From contig NZ_CP084296.1 of the NCBI RefSeq assembly GCF_020271745.1, positions 1,488,001 to 1,552,000 of the forward strand: a stretch of DNA of 64,000 bases, given 5' to 3'. The DNA is from Providencia alcalifaciens (GTDB taxonomy: Bacteria; Pseudomonadota; Gammaproteobacteria; Enterobacterales; Enterobacteriaceae). Within the stretch, counting starts at the first letter, position 1. Each line of letters begins with the position of its first letter. Below, one piece after another: positions 27,326 through 36,381 of this stretch. Both the position numbers and the translations under genes were made by a program. The notes below the pieces were generated by a model. That model ran no database searches. It saw only the letters and a program-made list of their open reading frames with translations, and had not been told where the DNA came from.

Positions 27326-28254
27326 TGCTAAATATTCAGCGAATTAGCCACCGAGAAAAGCAGGTGAGAGAGTGGCAGCAGCGTTTTCAATGGGACTTAG
27401 GCATGCATATTCCCATGGTTGGAGAACGCTATTTCCAAGTCACCCTACACAGTCAAAAGCAAAAAACGCAAGTGTTGGTGAATGCTGAAGAATGGTGCCG
27501 TCACCGCTGGCCTAAGTTGGCCCACTACGCATGGAATCTCTTAGATACCAAAAGTTTATGCAAAATTTTTACTTATGAAAATACGGGAAAAACGTTTTTC
27601 TCCGAGCAATTCCGTTGTCATGGAGTCGAGATTATTGATGATGAACAGCTCCAACAACCTTGGCTAACGGTGAAAGAAAAAAAACTTGGCATTGTGCTGT
27701 TAAGTGACCCTATTGAAGGGCTAACCGAGCTTAAGGCGCAAAACGGGATAGCCAAGCAGCTTAAGCTGCAAGCCGACTGGATTTTAGGTTACAGCCATAT
27801 CAGCTGTAAAACGTTGCAGTCTATCGCGCTTGGCGACGTGCTGCGTATTCAGCAATTGCAATTAGATATGACCGTTGCAGGACGTGTATTGGCCCATTTT
27901 CAAAAACAACAAGAAGGTATTTTTATGATTGAACAGTTAATGACAGCAGATGACGAACAGATAGTTTCTGCGGTGGAAGAGGCGTTTGTTGAGGAAACTG
28001 TTCGTCCTTTTCATTTGCACGACCTCACGGTCAAATTGACCTTTGTATTGGGTCACTCAGACATCAGTGTCGAGGAATTGGATTCGCTCCAGCCGGGGGC
28101 AATCTATTCAATTGGTGAAAACAAAGAACGTGAAGTGAAGGTGTATGCAAATAAACAACTGATCGCGGAAGGTGAGCTGACCTATATTGGCGATAGTGAC
28201 GAATTAGGCTTAGAAATTAAGCGCTTGGTAAGCTTAGGCGATAAAAGGTTATAA
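27325..28254 (+). CDS. spaO: T3SS sorting platform C-ring protein SpaO (SctQ)
   Basis: A 309-residue cytoplasmic protein with two SpoA domains near the C-terminus (about 145-215 and 230-300; PFHLHDLTVKLTFVLGHSDISVEELDSLQPG is typical). It forms the pods of the sorting platform with OrgA and OrgB. The start codon overlaps the invJ stop (TAATG). A strong internal ribosome-binding site followed by ATG at 27925 indicates a second, short product from the same gene, as known for SpaO, Spa33 and YscQ. Confidence 0.93.
   Translation: MLNIQRISHREKQVREWQQRFQWDLGMHIPMVGERYFQVTLHSQKQKTQVLVNAEEWCRHRWPKLAHYAWNLLDTKSLCKIFTYENTGKTFFSEQFRCHGVEIIDDEQLQQPWLTVKEKKLGIVLLSDPIEGLTELKAQNGIAKQLKLQADWILGYSHISCKTLQSIALGDVLRIQQLQLDMTVAGRVLAHFQKQQEGIFMIEQLMTADDEQIVSAVEEAFVEETVRPFHLHDLTVKLTFVLGHSDISVEELDSLQPGAIYSIGENKEREVKVYANKQLIAEGELTYIGDSDELGLEIKRLVSLGDKRL
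27911..27917 (+). promoter_or_regulatory. Internal ribosome-binding site in spaO
   Basis: AAGAAGG lies seven bases before an in-frame ATG at 27925, a spacing at least as good as that of most true starts in this operon. It decides the short SpaO start. Confidence 0.65.
27925..28254 (+). CDS. spaO: Predicted short SpaO isoform (SctQ-C)
   Basis: An in-frame 109-residue product of spaO starting MIEQLMTADDEQ and consisting of the final SpoA domain. In Salmonella, Shigella and Yersinia an internally initiated SctQ fragment of about 100 residues binds full-length SctQ and is needed for a stable platform. Size and position agree, and here the start is an ATG behind an excellent ribosome-binding site rather than a weak GTG. 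The product is predicted, not shown. Confidence 0.65.
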   Translation: MIEQLMTADDEQIVSAVEEAFVEETVRPFHLHDLTVKLTFVLGHSDISVEELDSLQPGAIYSIGENKEREVKVYANKQLIAEGELTYIGDSDELGLEIKRLVSLGDKRL

Positions 28255-28256
28255 GC

Positions 28257-28922
28257 ATGCCAACGGTTCCAAATGAAATACCTTTATTAGTCCTTATCGC
28301 CTTTTCCACGCTGCTACCTTTTATTATTGCAGCCGGAACTTGCTATCTAAAAATCTCGATTGTGCTGATTATGGTGCGCAATGCGATGGGTGTACAGCAA
28401 GTCCCTTCGACGATGGCACTCAATGGTATCGCCTTGTTACTGTCCATTTTTGTGATGATGCCTGTACTGCAAGATGTGAACAATTATATGCGTCACGAAA
28501 GCGTGGATTTTAGCAATGTGGAATCCATCGACAACTTCGTTGATAACGGGCTAGGGCGCTATAAAGATTACTTAGTGAAATATTCCGATCCTCAATTAGT
28601 GAATTTCTTCGAGTCTATTCAGCAGGGTAAAACGGAAGCCGAGGTGCAAGAAGAGCAAGCGGCGCCAACGCTATTTTCATTACTGCCAGCCTACGCATTG
28701 AGTGAAATTAAATCTGCGTTTGAAATTGGCTTTTATATCTATTTACCGTTTGTGGTTATCGACTTGGTGATCTCAAGCATTCTGTTAGCGCTGGGTATGA
28801 TGATGATGAGTCCCGTGACTATTTCAGTGCCAGTGAAATTGATTTTGTTTGTGGCAATTGATGGATGGTCACTGATTTCTAAAGGGCTGGTGATGCAGTA
28901 TTTCGAACTCGCACAGCATTGA
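28257..28922 (+). CDS. spaP: T3SS export apparatus protein SpaP (SctR)
   Basis: A 221-residue FliP-family membrane protein, five copies of which form the core of the export pore. Signatures: LPFIIAAGTCYLKISIVLIMVRNAMGVQQVPS near the N-terminus and a C-terminal VISSILLALGMMMMSPVTISVPVKLILFVAIDGW. It has four membrane helices and a periplasmic loop. The gene is tightly spaced within the spa run. Confidence 0.96.
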   Translation: MPTVPNEIPLLVLIAFSTLLPFIIAAGTCYLKISIVLIMVRNAMGVQQVPSTMALNGIALLLSIFVMMPVLQDVNNYMRHESVDFSNVESIDNFVDNGLGRYKDYLVKYSDPQLVNFFESIQQGKTEAEVQEEQAAPTLFSLLPAYALSEIKSAFEIGFYIYLPFVVIDLVISSILLALGMMMMSPVTISVPVKLILFVAIDGWSLISKGLVMQYFELAQH

Positions 28923-28938
28923 CGTAAGGGAATAGAAA

Positions 28939-29211
28939 ATGGATTCAATCATTTATGTCAGTAATAAAGCGATGTTGTTGATCGTCATATTGTCGGCGAT
29001 TCCCGTCATTGTAGCGACGGTAGTGGGGCTGTTAGTGGGGCTTTTGCAAACAGTAACCCAGCTTCAGGAACAGACATTGCCTTTTGGTATCAAATTATTA
29101 GCCGTATTTGGTTCCTTATTTATGATTTCAGGTTGGCTGGCGGATAAAGTGATGAATTACGCCATTGAAGTCATGACCACCGCCCTACCAGCGATAGGGT
29201 TATTTGGATGA
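28939..29211 (+). CDS. spaQ: T3SS export apparatus protein SpaQ (SctS)
   Basis: A 90-residue FliQ-family protein with two membrane helices in a hairpin (about 12-38 and 52-75), including VATVVGLLVGLLQTVTQLQEQTLPFGIKL. It forms part of the helical export gate with SpaP and SpaR. It overlaps spaR by four bases (ATGA). Confidence 0.95.
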   Translation: MDSIIYVSNKAMLLIVILSAIPVIVATVVGLLVGLLQTVTQLQEQTLPFGIKLLAVFGSLFMISGWLADKVMNYAIEVMTTALPAIGLFG

Positions 29212-30002
29212 ATCAGGAGATGCTCTCATTGGCGTCGTCCTTGTATTTTAATTTCCAGCAAGGTCTAGTGAAAATTGCATTTGCCTGGTTGCGCATTGCC
29301 CCTGTCATGTTTTTTTTGCCTTTTTTGAGTAACAAATTGCTCAATGGTGGGATCATTAAAAATTGTGTCGTCGCGTATTTGGCGTTAGGGATGTGGCCTT
29401 ACCTGACCGCACGTGAAATAAATTGGAATGAAATCAGCCTCAGTGAGGTTTTTATTTACGAGGTCAGTATTGGCATTATATTGGCGCTGATTTTAGGGCT
29501 GCCATTTATGATTGCTAATGTTATCGGCGAGTTGATAGATACCCAGCGGGGAGAAACCATTAGTAGTATTGTCGACCCGGCAAGTGGTACTGAAGCCTCG
29601 GAGCTGGCGGTATTTATCAGCTATATCGTGTGTATGGTGTTTTTGGCACAAGGGGGTATGTACCAACTCGCCAACGTATTTGCACAAAGTTATCAATTAT
29701 TGCCCTTTGCCCATGGATTTACTTCATTCAACAGTTTGCCGTTAGGGGAATGGTTAAATAAGGCAGTCGTGAATGGCGTGATATTAACGGCGCCGATTAT
29801 TGTGACACTCTTTATTTCGGAAGTAGCACTCGGGTTATATTCCCGTTTTTGTCCACAATTAAATGCATTTTCATTGTCTTTGGCAATTAAATCGATTATC
29901 GCCTTTATTGTGTTTTTACTTTATTTCCAAAATGAAGTTCCAGATATATTGGTTAATATGATTTCGATATCGCCATTAAAAACTATTTTTTATTCATCTT
30001 AA
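29208..30002 (+). CDS. spaR: T3SS export apparatus protein SpaR (SctT)
   Basis: A 264-residue FliR-family polytopic protein completing the SctRST pore. It has hydrophobic helices across its length and the motifs GLPFMIANVIGELIDTQRGETISSIVDPASG and SEVALGLYSRFCPQLNAFSLSLAIKS. Its ATG lies in the spaQ stop (ATGA), so translation is coupled. Confidence 0.95.
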   Translation: MNQEMLSLASSLYFNFQQGLVKIAFAWLRIAPVMFFLPFLSNKLLNGGIIKNCVVAYLALGMWPYLTAREINWNEISLSEVFIYEVSIGIILALILGLPFMIANVIGELIDTQRGETISSIVDPASGTEASELAVFISYIVCMVFLAQGGMYQLANVFAQSYQLLPFAHGFTSFNSLPLGEWLNKAVVNGVILTAPIIVTLFISEVALGLYSRFCPQLNAFSLSLAIKSIIAFIVFLLYFQNEVPDILVNMISISPLKTIFYSS

Positions 30003-30034
30003 TGAATATTGATACAGGATGATGAGACTGTGTT

Positions 30035-31108
30035 ATGGCTGAAAAAACAGAAAAGCCTACCGATAAAAAAATAAAAGATTCTGCCAAAAAAGGACAAAGT
30101 TATAAAAGTAAGGATACCATAGCGGCAATTGTTTTAGTCACTGGTGCATTTGTTATTGGCGGAATGTCCAGTTTATATGAACTGGGTGGGTTAATGAAAA
30201 AATTATTATTAAACCCACATGATATTCATATCGATAATTTGCTTTGGAAATTCTCAAAAGTCTTTCTGAGTATTGTTGTCCCCGTTTTGATTGCTTGTTT
30301 TTTGTCTGGCACGATTATTTCACTATTACAAAGTCGATTTAGATTAGCGACAGAAGCAATCAAACTTGATTTTACAAAATTAAATCCAATTGCCGGATTT
30401 AAAAAAATATTTTCTTTAAATTCACTTAAAGAGCTGATTAAAGCCATTTTGTACTTATTGGTCTTTAGTGTTTCTGCGGCCACTTTTTTTGTGGTGTGGC
30501 GGCACGAAATTTTCATGTTATATCGCACCACGATCAATGGCATGACTACGCAGTGGGTAAGTCTTTGTATTATATTTGTATTTGTCTTTCTTGCAGTGGC
30601 GCTCATTATTGTTTTAGTGGATGCAATTGCAGAATTTTTCTTATTTATTAAAAACCTAAAAATGGAAAAACAGGAAGTCAAAAAAGAGTACAAAGATAAT
30701 GAAGGTGACCCCCATATTAAAAGTGCACGTAAAGGGCTACACCAAGAAATATTATCAGAGGAAGTGAAGGCAAATATTAAAAATTCGACGTTCGTTATGG
30801 CAAACCCAACACATATTGCCATGTTGATTTATTATGATTCGAATATCGCACCACTGCCTTTCTTAATGTTAAAAACTCGCGGGGTACAAGCGAAAGCCGT
30901 TATTAAATATGCAGAGCAACAGAATGTACCTGTAGTAAGAGATATTATTTTAGCTCGCCAAATATGGCGAAATTATAAAAAGAATAGCTTTATTGATGAG
31001 AATGGATTGCAGGATGTTATGCAAATAATTACTTGGCTGATTCGCATAGAATTAGAAAAATTAGGAATAGATGTAGATGAAGCATTAGAGCAATTAATTT
31101 CATCATGA
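30035..31108 (+). CDS. spaS: T3SS autocleaving switch protein SpaS (SctU)
   Basis: A 357-residue FlhB-family protein with four N-terminal membrane helices (about 30-210) and a cytoplasmic domain. The autocleavage motif NPTH is intact at residues 257-260 (MANPTHIAM), where cleavage after Asn switches export from early to late substrates. It is the last gene of the export block and is followed by a 128-base gap before sicA. Confidence 0.96.
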   Translation: MAEKTEKPTDKKIKDSAKKGQSYKSKDTIAAIVLVTGAFVIGGMSSLYELGGLMKKLLLNPHDIHIDNLLWKFSKVFLSIVVPVLIACFLSGTIISLLQSRFRLATEAIKLDFTKLNPIAGFKKIFSLNSLKELIKAILYLLVFSVSAATFFVVWRHEIFMLYRTTINGMTTQWVSLCIIFVFVFLAVALIIVLVDAIAEFFLFIKNLKMEKQEVKKEYKDNEGDPHIKSARKGLHQEILSEEVKANIKNSTFVMANPTHIAMLIYYDSNIAPLPFLMLKTRGVQAKAVIKYAEQQNVPVVRDIILARQIWRNYKKNSFIDENGLQDVMQIITWLIRIELEKLGIDVDEALEQLISS

Positions 31109-31178
31109 ATTGATGGCGCTATAAATTAATTATTCACGCATTGAATCGTTTTTTATAAGAAACAGATAATTTGATTAG

Positions 31179-31209
31179 ATATGATGCAAGAGAGCAGTTT
31201 GCATCATAT
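31179..31209. promoter_or_regulatory. Perfect 11-bp inverted repeat upstream of sicA
   Basis: ATATGATGCAA (31179-31189) and TTGCATCATAT (31199-31209) flank a 9-base loop in the spaS-sicA gap. There is no T run, so an operator or mRNA hairpin is as likely as a terminator. It ends 27 bases before the sicA start. Confidence 0.5.
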
Positions 31210-31236
31210 ATCACGTATTAATAACGAGGTGACTAT

Positions 31237-31770
31237 ATGAACCACACAGAAACGGGTAGTACCCAAACTGACAGCACTCAAATCGAAATGGAAGCGTTAC
31301 TCGATGGAATTACCACTGCACTCATGGATGGCGCAACGTATAAAGATATTCATGGTATTCCACAAACCACGATGGATGGCATTTATGCCTACGCTTATGA
31401 ATTTTATCAGCAAGGCAAATTAGAAGAAGCGGAAACCTTTTTCCGTTTTTTAAGTATTTACGATTTTTATAACACTGACTATGTCATGGGATTAGCGGCT
31501 GTTTATCAATTAACGAAACGTTATGAGAAAGCAACGGAATTATACGCACTGGCCTTTGTTTTGGCGAAAAATGATTACCGTCCATTATTCCATGCAGGGC
31601 AGTGCAATTTGATGCTGAAGAAGAGCAGTGCGGCAATTCACTGCTTTGAAAGTGTAGTTGAAAACAGTCTTGATGCTGATTTACAGAAAAAATCAGAAGC
31701 TTATTTGAGTGCTTTAAAAACAAACCTCGAAAAAGCAGTGGCATCAGAATTATCGGACTCTAACACTTAG
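31237..31770 (+). CDS. sicA: T3SS translocator chaperone SicA
   Basis: A 177-residue class II chaperone (SicA/IpgC/SycD family) with tandem TPRs (about 45-150: AYEFYQQGKLEEAETFFRFLSIYD, YVMGLAAVYQLTKRYEKATELYALAF, PLFHAGQCNLMLKKSSAAIHCFE). It keeps SipB and SipC apart in the cytoplasm and, with InvF, activates effector promoters in Salmonella. GAGGTGA precedes the ATG. It begins the sic-sip block. It is slightly longer than Salmonella SicA (165) at both ends. Confidence 0.94.
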   Translation: MNHTETGSTQTDSTQIEMEALLDGITTALMDGATYKDIHGIPQTTMDGIYAYAYEFYQQGKLEEAETFFRFLSIYDFYNTDYVMGLAAVYQLTKRYEKATELYALAFVLAKNDYRPLFHAGQCNLMLKKSSAAIHCFESVVENSLDADLQKKSEAYLSALKTNLEKAVASELSDSNT

Positions 31771-31783
31771 AGAAGGAAATACC

Positions 31784-33949
31784 ATGAGTCAAGTCACTAT
31801 GCCCGGCGTTAGTAGCGCTTCAGGTAATGATCGAATTAATAATATTCACACGTTCTTGAAAGGGAATAACCCTCTAGGGCTAGGTGAGGCAAGCGCGAAA
31901 GCGATATTAGCCTTAGAAGAGGCATGTGGCGAGCTAATGTCTTCAGAACAAATGAAGAGTCAGCGTTCAGAGCATCTTCCAAAGCTAGTAAAGCCAAAAA
32001 TGTCGGCAATGAAAATGTCGCCAGAGGCTCAACAAGCTAAAGGATTTAATGCCAATGCAGTACTGATTGAAACGTTTTCAACCATTCGTCAGTTATTACA
32101 TGAAGGGAATATCGGTGAGTTAAATAACCGCCTGCAGTTATTAAATATTGAATCGGAAGCATTGCGTCAAAAAGGTGCGGAGTTATTGGATTCCTTTGCG
32201 GGCTCTACTGATCAGCTTAAAGATATCCGTGACAAAGTGGCTGAGAAGCAAGCCCAGTTAAAGCCGCTGAATTTTAAATCTAACGATCTGGCAAACCAGC
32301 GTTCGAAAAATGAGGCTTTGCTTGCAGGTAATGAACAAAATCTTACCAAGCTAAGCACAAAGTTAGCCGAAAACCAAACTGCATTAGCCCAATTAGATTC
32401 GCTCCCAAAACCTTATACCGAAGAAGTGTATCAGCGAGAGGTGATGTTGGAAGCGAATATTACGCAAATTTCGAGCGACATTGAGCAAATTACCCAACAG
32501 CAAAAAACGTTAGATTCAAATATTACCGTTTTTGATAACGAGCTGAGTGTGCTCAAAAATGAGATTAGCCAGTTAAATTCGTCATTAGATTCATTGTTGA
32601 GCGATTCCATAAAGGTCGCGGCAATTGCCGATGAAAATCGTCAAAAATTAAATCAATTTATAGAGACTGCACCGCTTCAAACGAATGTTGATGGTGAAAA
32701 ATGGGAAAATACTATCGCGCTGTTAACCATGCTGACGGCTCAACTGAAAAAAGCGATGAATGAAGATTCAATTCGCAATATGAAAGAGCAAGAAGAGGTG
32801 ATGATGAAAATCAATGAAGCCTCTCGTAAAGACTCTGATAAAAAAGCCAAAGAAGCAGCCGAAGCAGAACGCAAAGCGGCAGATGCTAACAAAGCAGCAT
32901 CCTGTGCCAGTAAAGTATTTAGCTACATAATGTTAGCAGTATCAGTCATTGCCACTGTTGCAACGTTTGGAGCAGCTGCTCCGCTAACGTTAGCGGTAGC
33001 TGCGATTGGTATCGCAATGTCGATTGCCGATATTGTTCTGGAAGAGACAGGGCAAGGCAGTTTGATGCAGATGCTGGCCGCCGAAATTTCCAGTGCCGTG
33101 ACCGATATGTTGATTACTTTTGGTGTTCCAGAAGAGGAAGCCAAAAAGATAGGAAGTATTGTCGGCATGGTATTGGCGGCAATTGCATTCTTAGCGATCT
33201 CGTTACTTTCTATGTCATCGTTTGTCAAAAATATTGCAAATACAGTTAGTAATGTCACAAAAATGCTGGCGAAAAACGTCGGAACATTACTGAAAAGTGC
33301 CATTAAATCCATGCCAAAAAGCCTCACCAATGCATTGGGAAATATTGCCACTAAAGGTGTCAAAGCGGGGCAGTCAGTTGCGGATAGCGCAGATGACATG
33401 GTTAAGCTGACCAAATTTACCAAGCTGGCCGATAAATTTGATGATGTAAAAGATATCGCCAAATCGGTGACTCAAGCGGTTGATAAGGTAGATAAATCAT
33501 CAGATTTTGTCTCTCTCGGTGGGCAGATGGTGAAAGTGGGTAACACCGCTAAATTAGCCAAAGCGGCTGACAAACTCGACGATGTGAAAGACATTGCAAA
33601 AATTGCAGACAAAGCGACTTCTGGTGTGAAAACGCAAGGTGTGGCAATGGCTCGTGTTGAAGTTGGGATGCGAGGAACTGGAGCGGCTTTATCTGTGGCA
33701 AATGCGGCAACGACCGGTGGTTTACGTTTAGAAGCGGCAGCTCAGATGCGAGATATGAAAGAGATGCTGGCAGGCATGATGCTGAATAATGAAACCATTC
33801 AAGCGTTGACTGAGTTACTCAATGCATTAATCAAATCCATGTCAAAAACCTATGAGCAAACGGACGAAATGTTCAGCGGCATGATGACATCTCTAAAACA
33901 ATCAAATAGCAATAAAGTTGATATGTTGAAAACAGCTCGCTTTGCGTAA
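31784..33949 (+). CDS. sipB: T3SS translocon protein SipB (IpaB family)
   Basis: A 721-residue hydrophobic translocator that inserts into host membranes with SipC. It has a long coiled coil at about 110-285 (KVAEKQAQLKPLNFKSND, LAENQTALAQL). Two membrane-spanning regions lie at about 380-425 and 460-490 (YIMLAVSVIATVATFGAAAPL; GMVLAAIAFLAISLLSMSSF), and a helical C-terminus follows. The C-terminal third carries internal near-repeats (TKFTKLADKFDDVKDIAK; AKLAKAADKLDDVKDIAK), longer than in Salmonella SipB (593). AGAAGG precedes the start. Confidence 0.93.
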   Translation: MSQVTMPGVSSASGNDRINNIHTFLKGNNPLGLGEASAKAILALEEACGELMSSEQMKSQRSEHLPKLVKPKMSAMKMSPEAQQAKGFNANAVLIETFSTIRQLLHEGNIGELNNRLQLLNIESEALRQKGAELLDSFAGSTDQLKDIRDKVAEKQAQLKPLNFKSNDLANQRSKNEALLAGNEQNLTKLSTKLAENQTALAQLDSLPKPYTEEVYQREVMLEANITQISSDIEQITQQQKTLDSNITVFDNELSVLKNEISQLNSSLDSLLSDSIKVAAIADENRQKLNQFIETAPLQTNVDGEKWENTIALLTMLTAQLKKAMNEDSIRNMKEQEEVMMKINEASRKDSDKKAKEAAEAERKAADANKAASCASKVFSYIMLAVSVIATVATFGAAAPLTLAVAAIGIAMSIADIVLEETGQGSLMQMLAAEISSAVTDMLITFGVPEEEAKKIGSIVGMVLAAIAFLAISLLSMSSFVKNIANTVSNVTKMLAKNVGTLLKSAIKSMPKSLTNALGNIATKGVKAGQSVADSADDMVKLTKFTKLADKFDDVKDIAKSVTQAVDKVDKSSDFVSLGGQMVKVGNTAKLAKAADKLDDVKDIAKIADKATSGVKTQGVAMARVEVGMRGTGAALSVANAATTGGLRLEAAAQMRDMKEMLAGMMLNNETIQALTELLNALIKSMSKTYEQTDEMFSGMMTSLKQSNSNKVDMLKTARFA

Positions 33950-33967
33950 ATATTGGAGAAATTTTAA

Positions 33968-35281
33968 ATGACAACGATTAATCAACCCCATTATTCACCT
34001 GTATTGACTCAGATGAATCACAGTTCAATGGTCAATAACCAAGAAGTGAACTCAAACGCTGCTTCAGGCGTCCGTAAAAATGTTGAATTACCGAATGTTC
34101 AAAATGTTTTTGTTGAGCCGCATTCAGACAAGCCGACATTAAATGGCGCTACGGTTGATATGACGATTGAAAATCTATCTGAGGCACTGTCTCAGTTGAT
34201 GACGCCAGAAAAAAACGCGCTTTTGAATGATATTCGTCACTTCTTGGTGATTACACCTGAACAAATGCAAGCCACGGTTTCTAAAGTACTGACTGAGGAA
34301 AACACAGCAATCAAGCAGGTGTTTGATAATAACCATCAGCTTGATGAGACGGATATTAAGCAGATTGCTCAGGCGATCCAAGTGGTTATTGCGAGTTCAT
34401 TCTCGAGGGATGCACTGAATAATCAAGCAGTATCAGATAAAGACACTAAGACCATTAAATCGGCTAATGATGTGAAAAAAAACGAATTTGTCGGCATCAT
34501 CAGCAGTGACATTATGTTGGAGCTGATCAAAATCATTCGTAAAGTGGTTGCTGAATTGAATATTTCGGACCGCCGTATTAGCGCAGACTTCTTAATGTTG
34601 AATGCCAAAATGGTGGAAGCTGCGGCAGAATCGACCATCAAAGAAGGTAAAGAGATGTTTTCAGGTGCCTTAGCGGGCTTCTTTACCTCTTTAGCCATCA
34701 GCACCGCGGGTGCCGCTTTCCAAGGTCGTGCTTTACATAAGCAAAATCAGTCAATTAAAACGAATTTGGTGAAAGCTAACCAAAATGGTGCAGCGGCGGA
34801 TCGCTTAACGGAATTGAATTCTAACTCACTGTCATCAGCAAAAGGCAATTCTTTAACGCTGAAGACAAAAGACGGTACGGATGTGAAACTTGCCGATCAG
34901 GCAACACCGGCTCAACAGGCCTTATCGAATCAACGTGGGAATGAAGCGGCTCAGCGTACCAACAAATTAGGTCTGGCTGAACGTGATGAGCACGAGCGCA
35001 TCATGAATAAAACTCGCGTTAAGATGGGAATTGCAGAGCAAGGTGGTCGCTTGTCGGATAATGCGGGTCAAATGGTAACGTCTGCCAACCAAGTGAATGT
35101 GAAAGGGGAAGAAGCCAACAAAATGACCCAGCAGTCAGTGGCTGATGTTGCACGCACTGTCTCCGCTGACAAAGATAAACAAGTGGATAAGAGCCAAGAT
35201 TTGGTTAAGCAAATGAATGAACATTTGCGTGAAATTCGTGAAGGTCAATTACGCACGTTCCAAAATGTGGTGCGAGGTTAA
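33968..35281 (+). CDS. sipC: T3SS translocon protein SipC (IpaC family)
   Basis: A 437-residue translocator. One hydrophobic segment lies at about 232-256 (MFSGALAGFFTSLAISTAGAAF). The flanking regions are polar and helical, and the C-terminus (QDLVKQMNEHLREIREGQLRTFQNVVRG) matches the family end. Salmonella SipC (409) also nucleates and bundles actin; whether this one does cannot be read from sequence. It is 18 bases after sipB with its own ribosome-binding site. Confidence 0.92.
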   Translation: MTTINQPHYSPVLTQMNHSSMVNNQEVNSNAASGVRKNVELPNVQNVFVEPHSDKPTLNGATVDMTIENLSEALSQLMTPEKNALLNDIRHFLVITPEQMQATVSKVLTEENTAIKQVFDNNHQLDETDIKQIAQAIQVVIASSFSRDALNNQAVSDKDTKTIKSANDVKKNEFVGIISSDIMLELIKIIRKVVAELNISDRRISADFLMLNAKMVEAAAESTIKEGKEMFSGALAGFFTSLAISTAGAAFQGRALHKQNQSIKTNLVKANQNGAAADRLTELNSNSLSSAKGNSLTLKTKDGTDVKLADQATPAQQALSNQRGNEAAQRTNKLGLAERDEHERIMNKTRVKMGIAEQGGRLSDNAGQMVTSANQVNVKGEEANKMTQQSVADVARTVSADKDKQVDKSQDLVKQMNEHLREIREGQLRTFQNVVRG

Positions 35282-35283
35282 CC

Positions 35284-36327
35284 ATGATGGAAATTACATC
35301 GACCATTAATCACGTTCGTCAGACAAATCTACAATCAGCGGCGCAAGCTACGGATAATCAAACCCGTACGGCTTCCCATATTGGGGAAGCTTTATCATTT
35401 GACCCACAAGCGGATGCTTTTCAACAGGCGGACCAGGCTTTTCGTCAATTAGGCTATGATGTTGCAGAAACGTCGTTTCGTGAAGAGACTGTCAGCAGTG
35501 ATTTGGATAAAATCAAAGTGCAGTATCGTTCGATGATGATGGCATCAAAGCATTCAGCAGACTTATACAAGCATATTCCTGAGCCTGTTGATGATGGGCG
35601 AGCGCATATTGATGGGCTAAAGGAGATGATTGATAACATTCACTCTGGGTATCAGAAAAATTATGGTGAGGTGGTAAAAGCGGCCACAAAATATATGGAA
35701 GCCGTAAACTCAGGGTTGGGAAAAATGAGTACACACCTGGAGGGGGCATCAGAGGGCAAAATTAAGCTGTTTAAATACCGGATGATCAACTCAATGAACG
35801 ATGCAGTGTCAGGGTATTTCAAAAATACGGGAAACCCACCGAGTATATCATTGCTTAGCTCACCGAACACAGACACCAGTCATATGAAAATATTAAAGAA
35901 AATGTTTGAAGGATATCCTAGTGGTGACCAGTCTGTGATGTTAAATTACTTGGTACCTTTAGCCTCTTTTGATGCAAAAGGTAACTCGGGAGAATTCTGG
36001 AAAAAGAAACTATCAGGGCAAGGATTTGTTGTTATTGAATACAAGAATCAAATTCATATTTATCCTGATATGGCACCATTGAAGAAAATATACGATTCAA
36101 TGAATGAGTTGAACGGAGCAGAATATGGGGAGATTGCAATTTCTTCTCAAATATTTCAAAGTTTTCAAACTGCAGTGGACAGTCATAAAAATACCACTAA
36201 TAGCAGTGTTTCCCGACTATTAGAAACATTCCGCCAAGATAATAGCCATTTTGATACTTTGGTTCAGTTGCTTATCCAGTTAATAAAAGATTTAAATCAA
36301 AATAATAATAGCCTGATCAATATGTAA
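35284..36327 (+). CDS. sipD: T3SS needle-tip protein SipD (IpaD family)
   Basis: A 347-residue hydrophilic tip protein that caps the needle and controls translocon insertion. It has a helical hairpin N-terminal part and a long central coiled coil. The C-terminal coil ends LVQLLIQLIKDLNQNNNSLINM, comparable to other IpaD/SipD/BipD proteins. Length is close to Salmonella SipD (343). GAGGTT lies before ATG 35284, only two bases after the sipC stop. Confidence 0.92.
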   Translation: MMEITSTINHVRQTNLQSAAQATDNQTRTASHIGEALSFDPQADAFQQADQAFRQLGYDVAETSFREETVSSDLDKIKVQYRSMMMASKHSADLYKHIPEPVDDGRAHIDGLKEMIDNIHSGYQKNYGEVVKAATKYMEAVNSGLGKMSTHLEGASEGKIKLFKYRMINSMNDAVSGYFKNTGNPPSISLLSSPNTDTSHMKILKKMFEGYPSGDQSVMLNYLVPLASFDAKGNSGEFWKKKLSGQGFVVIEYKNQIHIYPDMAPLKKIYDSMNELNGAEYGEIAISSQIFQSFQTAVDSHKNTTNSSVSRLLETFRQDNSHFDTLVQLLIQLIKDLNQNNNSLINM

Positions 36328-36381
36328 TTTAAGTTATTTATCTTATTTAATTTTAATCATAAGCAATTATGAGGAGTTTTT

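Noticed and set aside
32923-33462. 179-codon minus-strand frame inside sipB
   Set aside because: Antisense to the hydrophobic region of sipB; its Ala/Ser/Ile-rich composition is the expected complement shadow.
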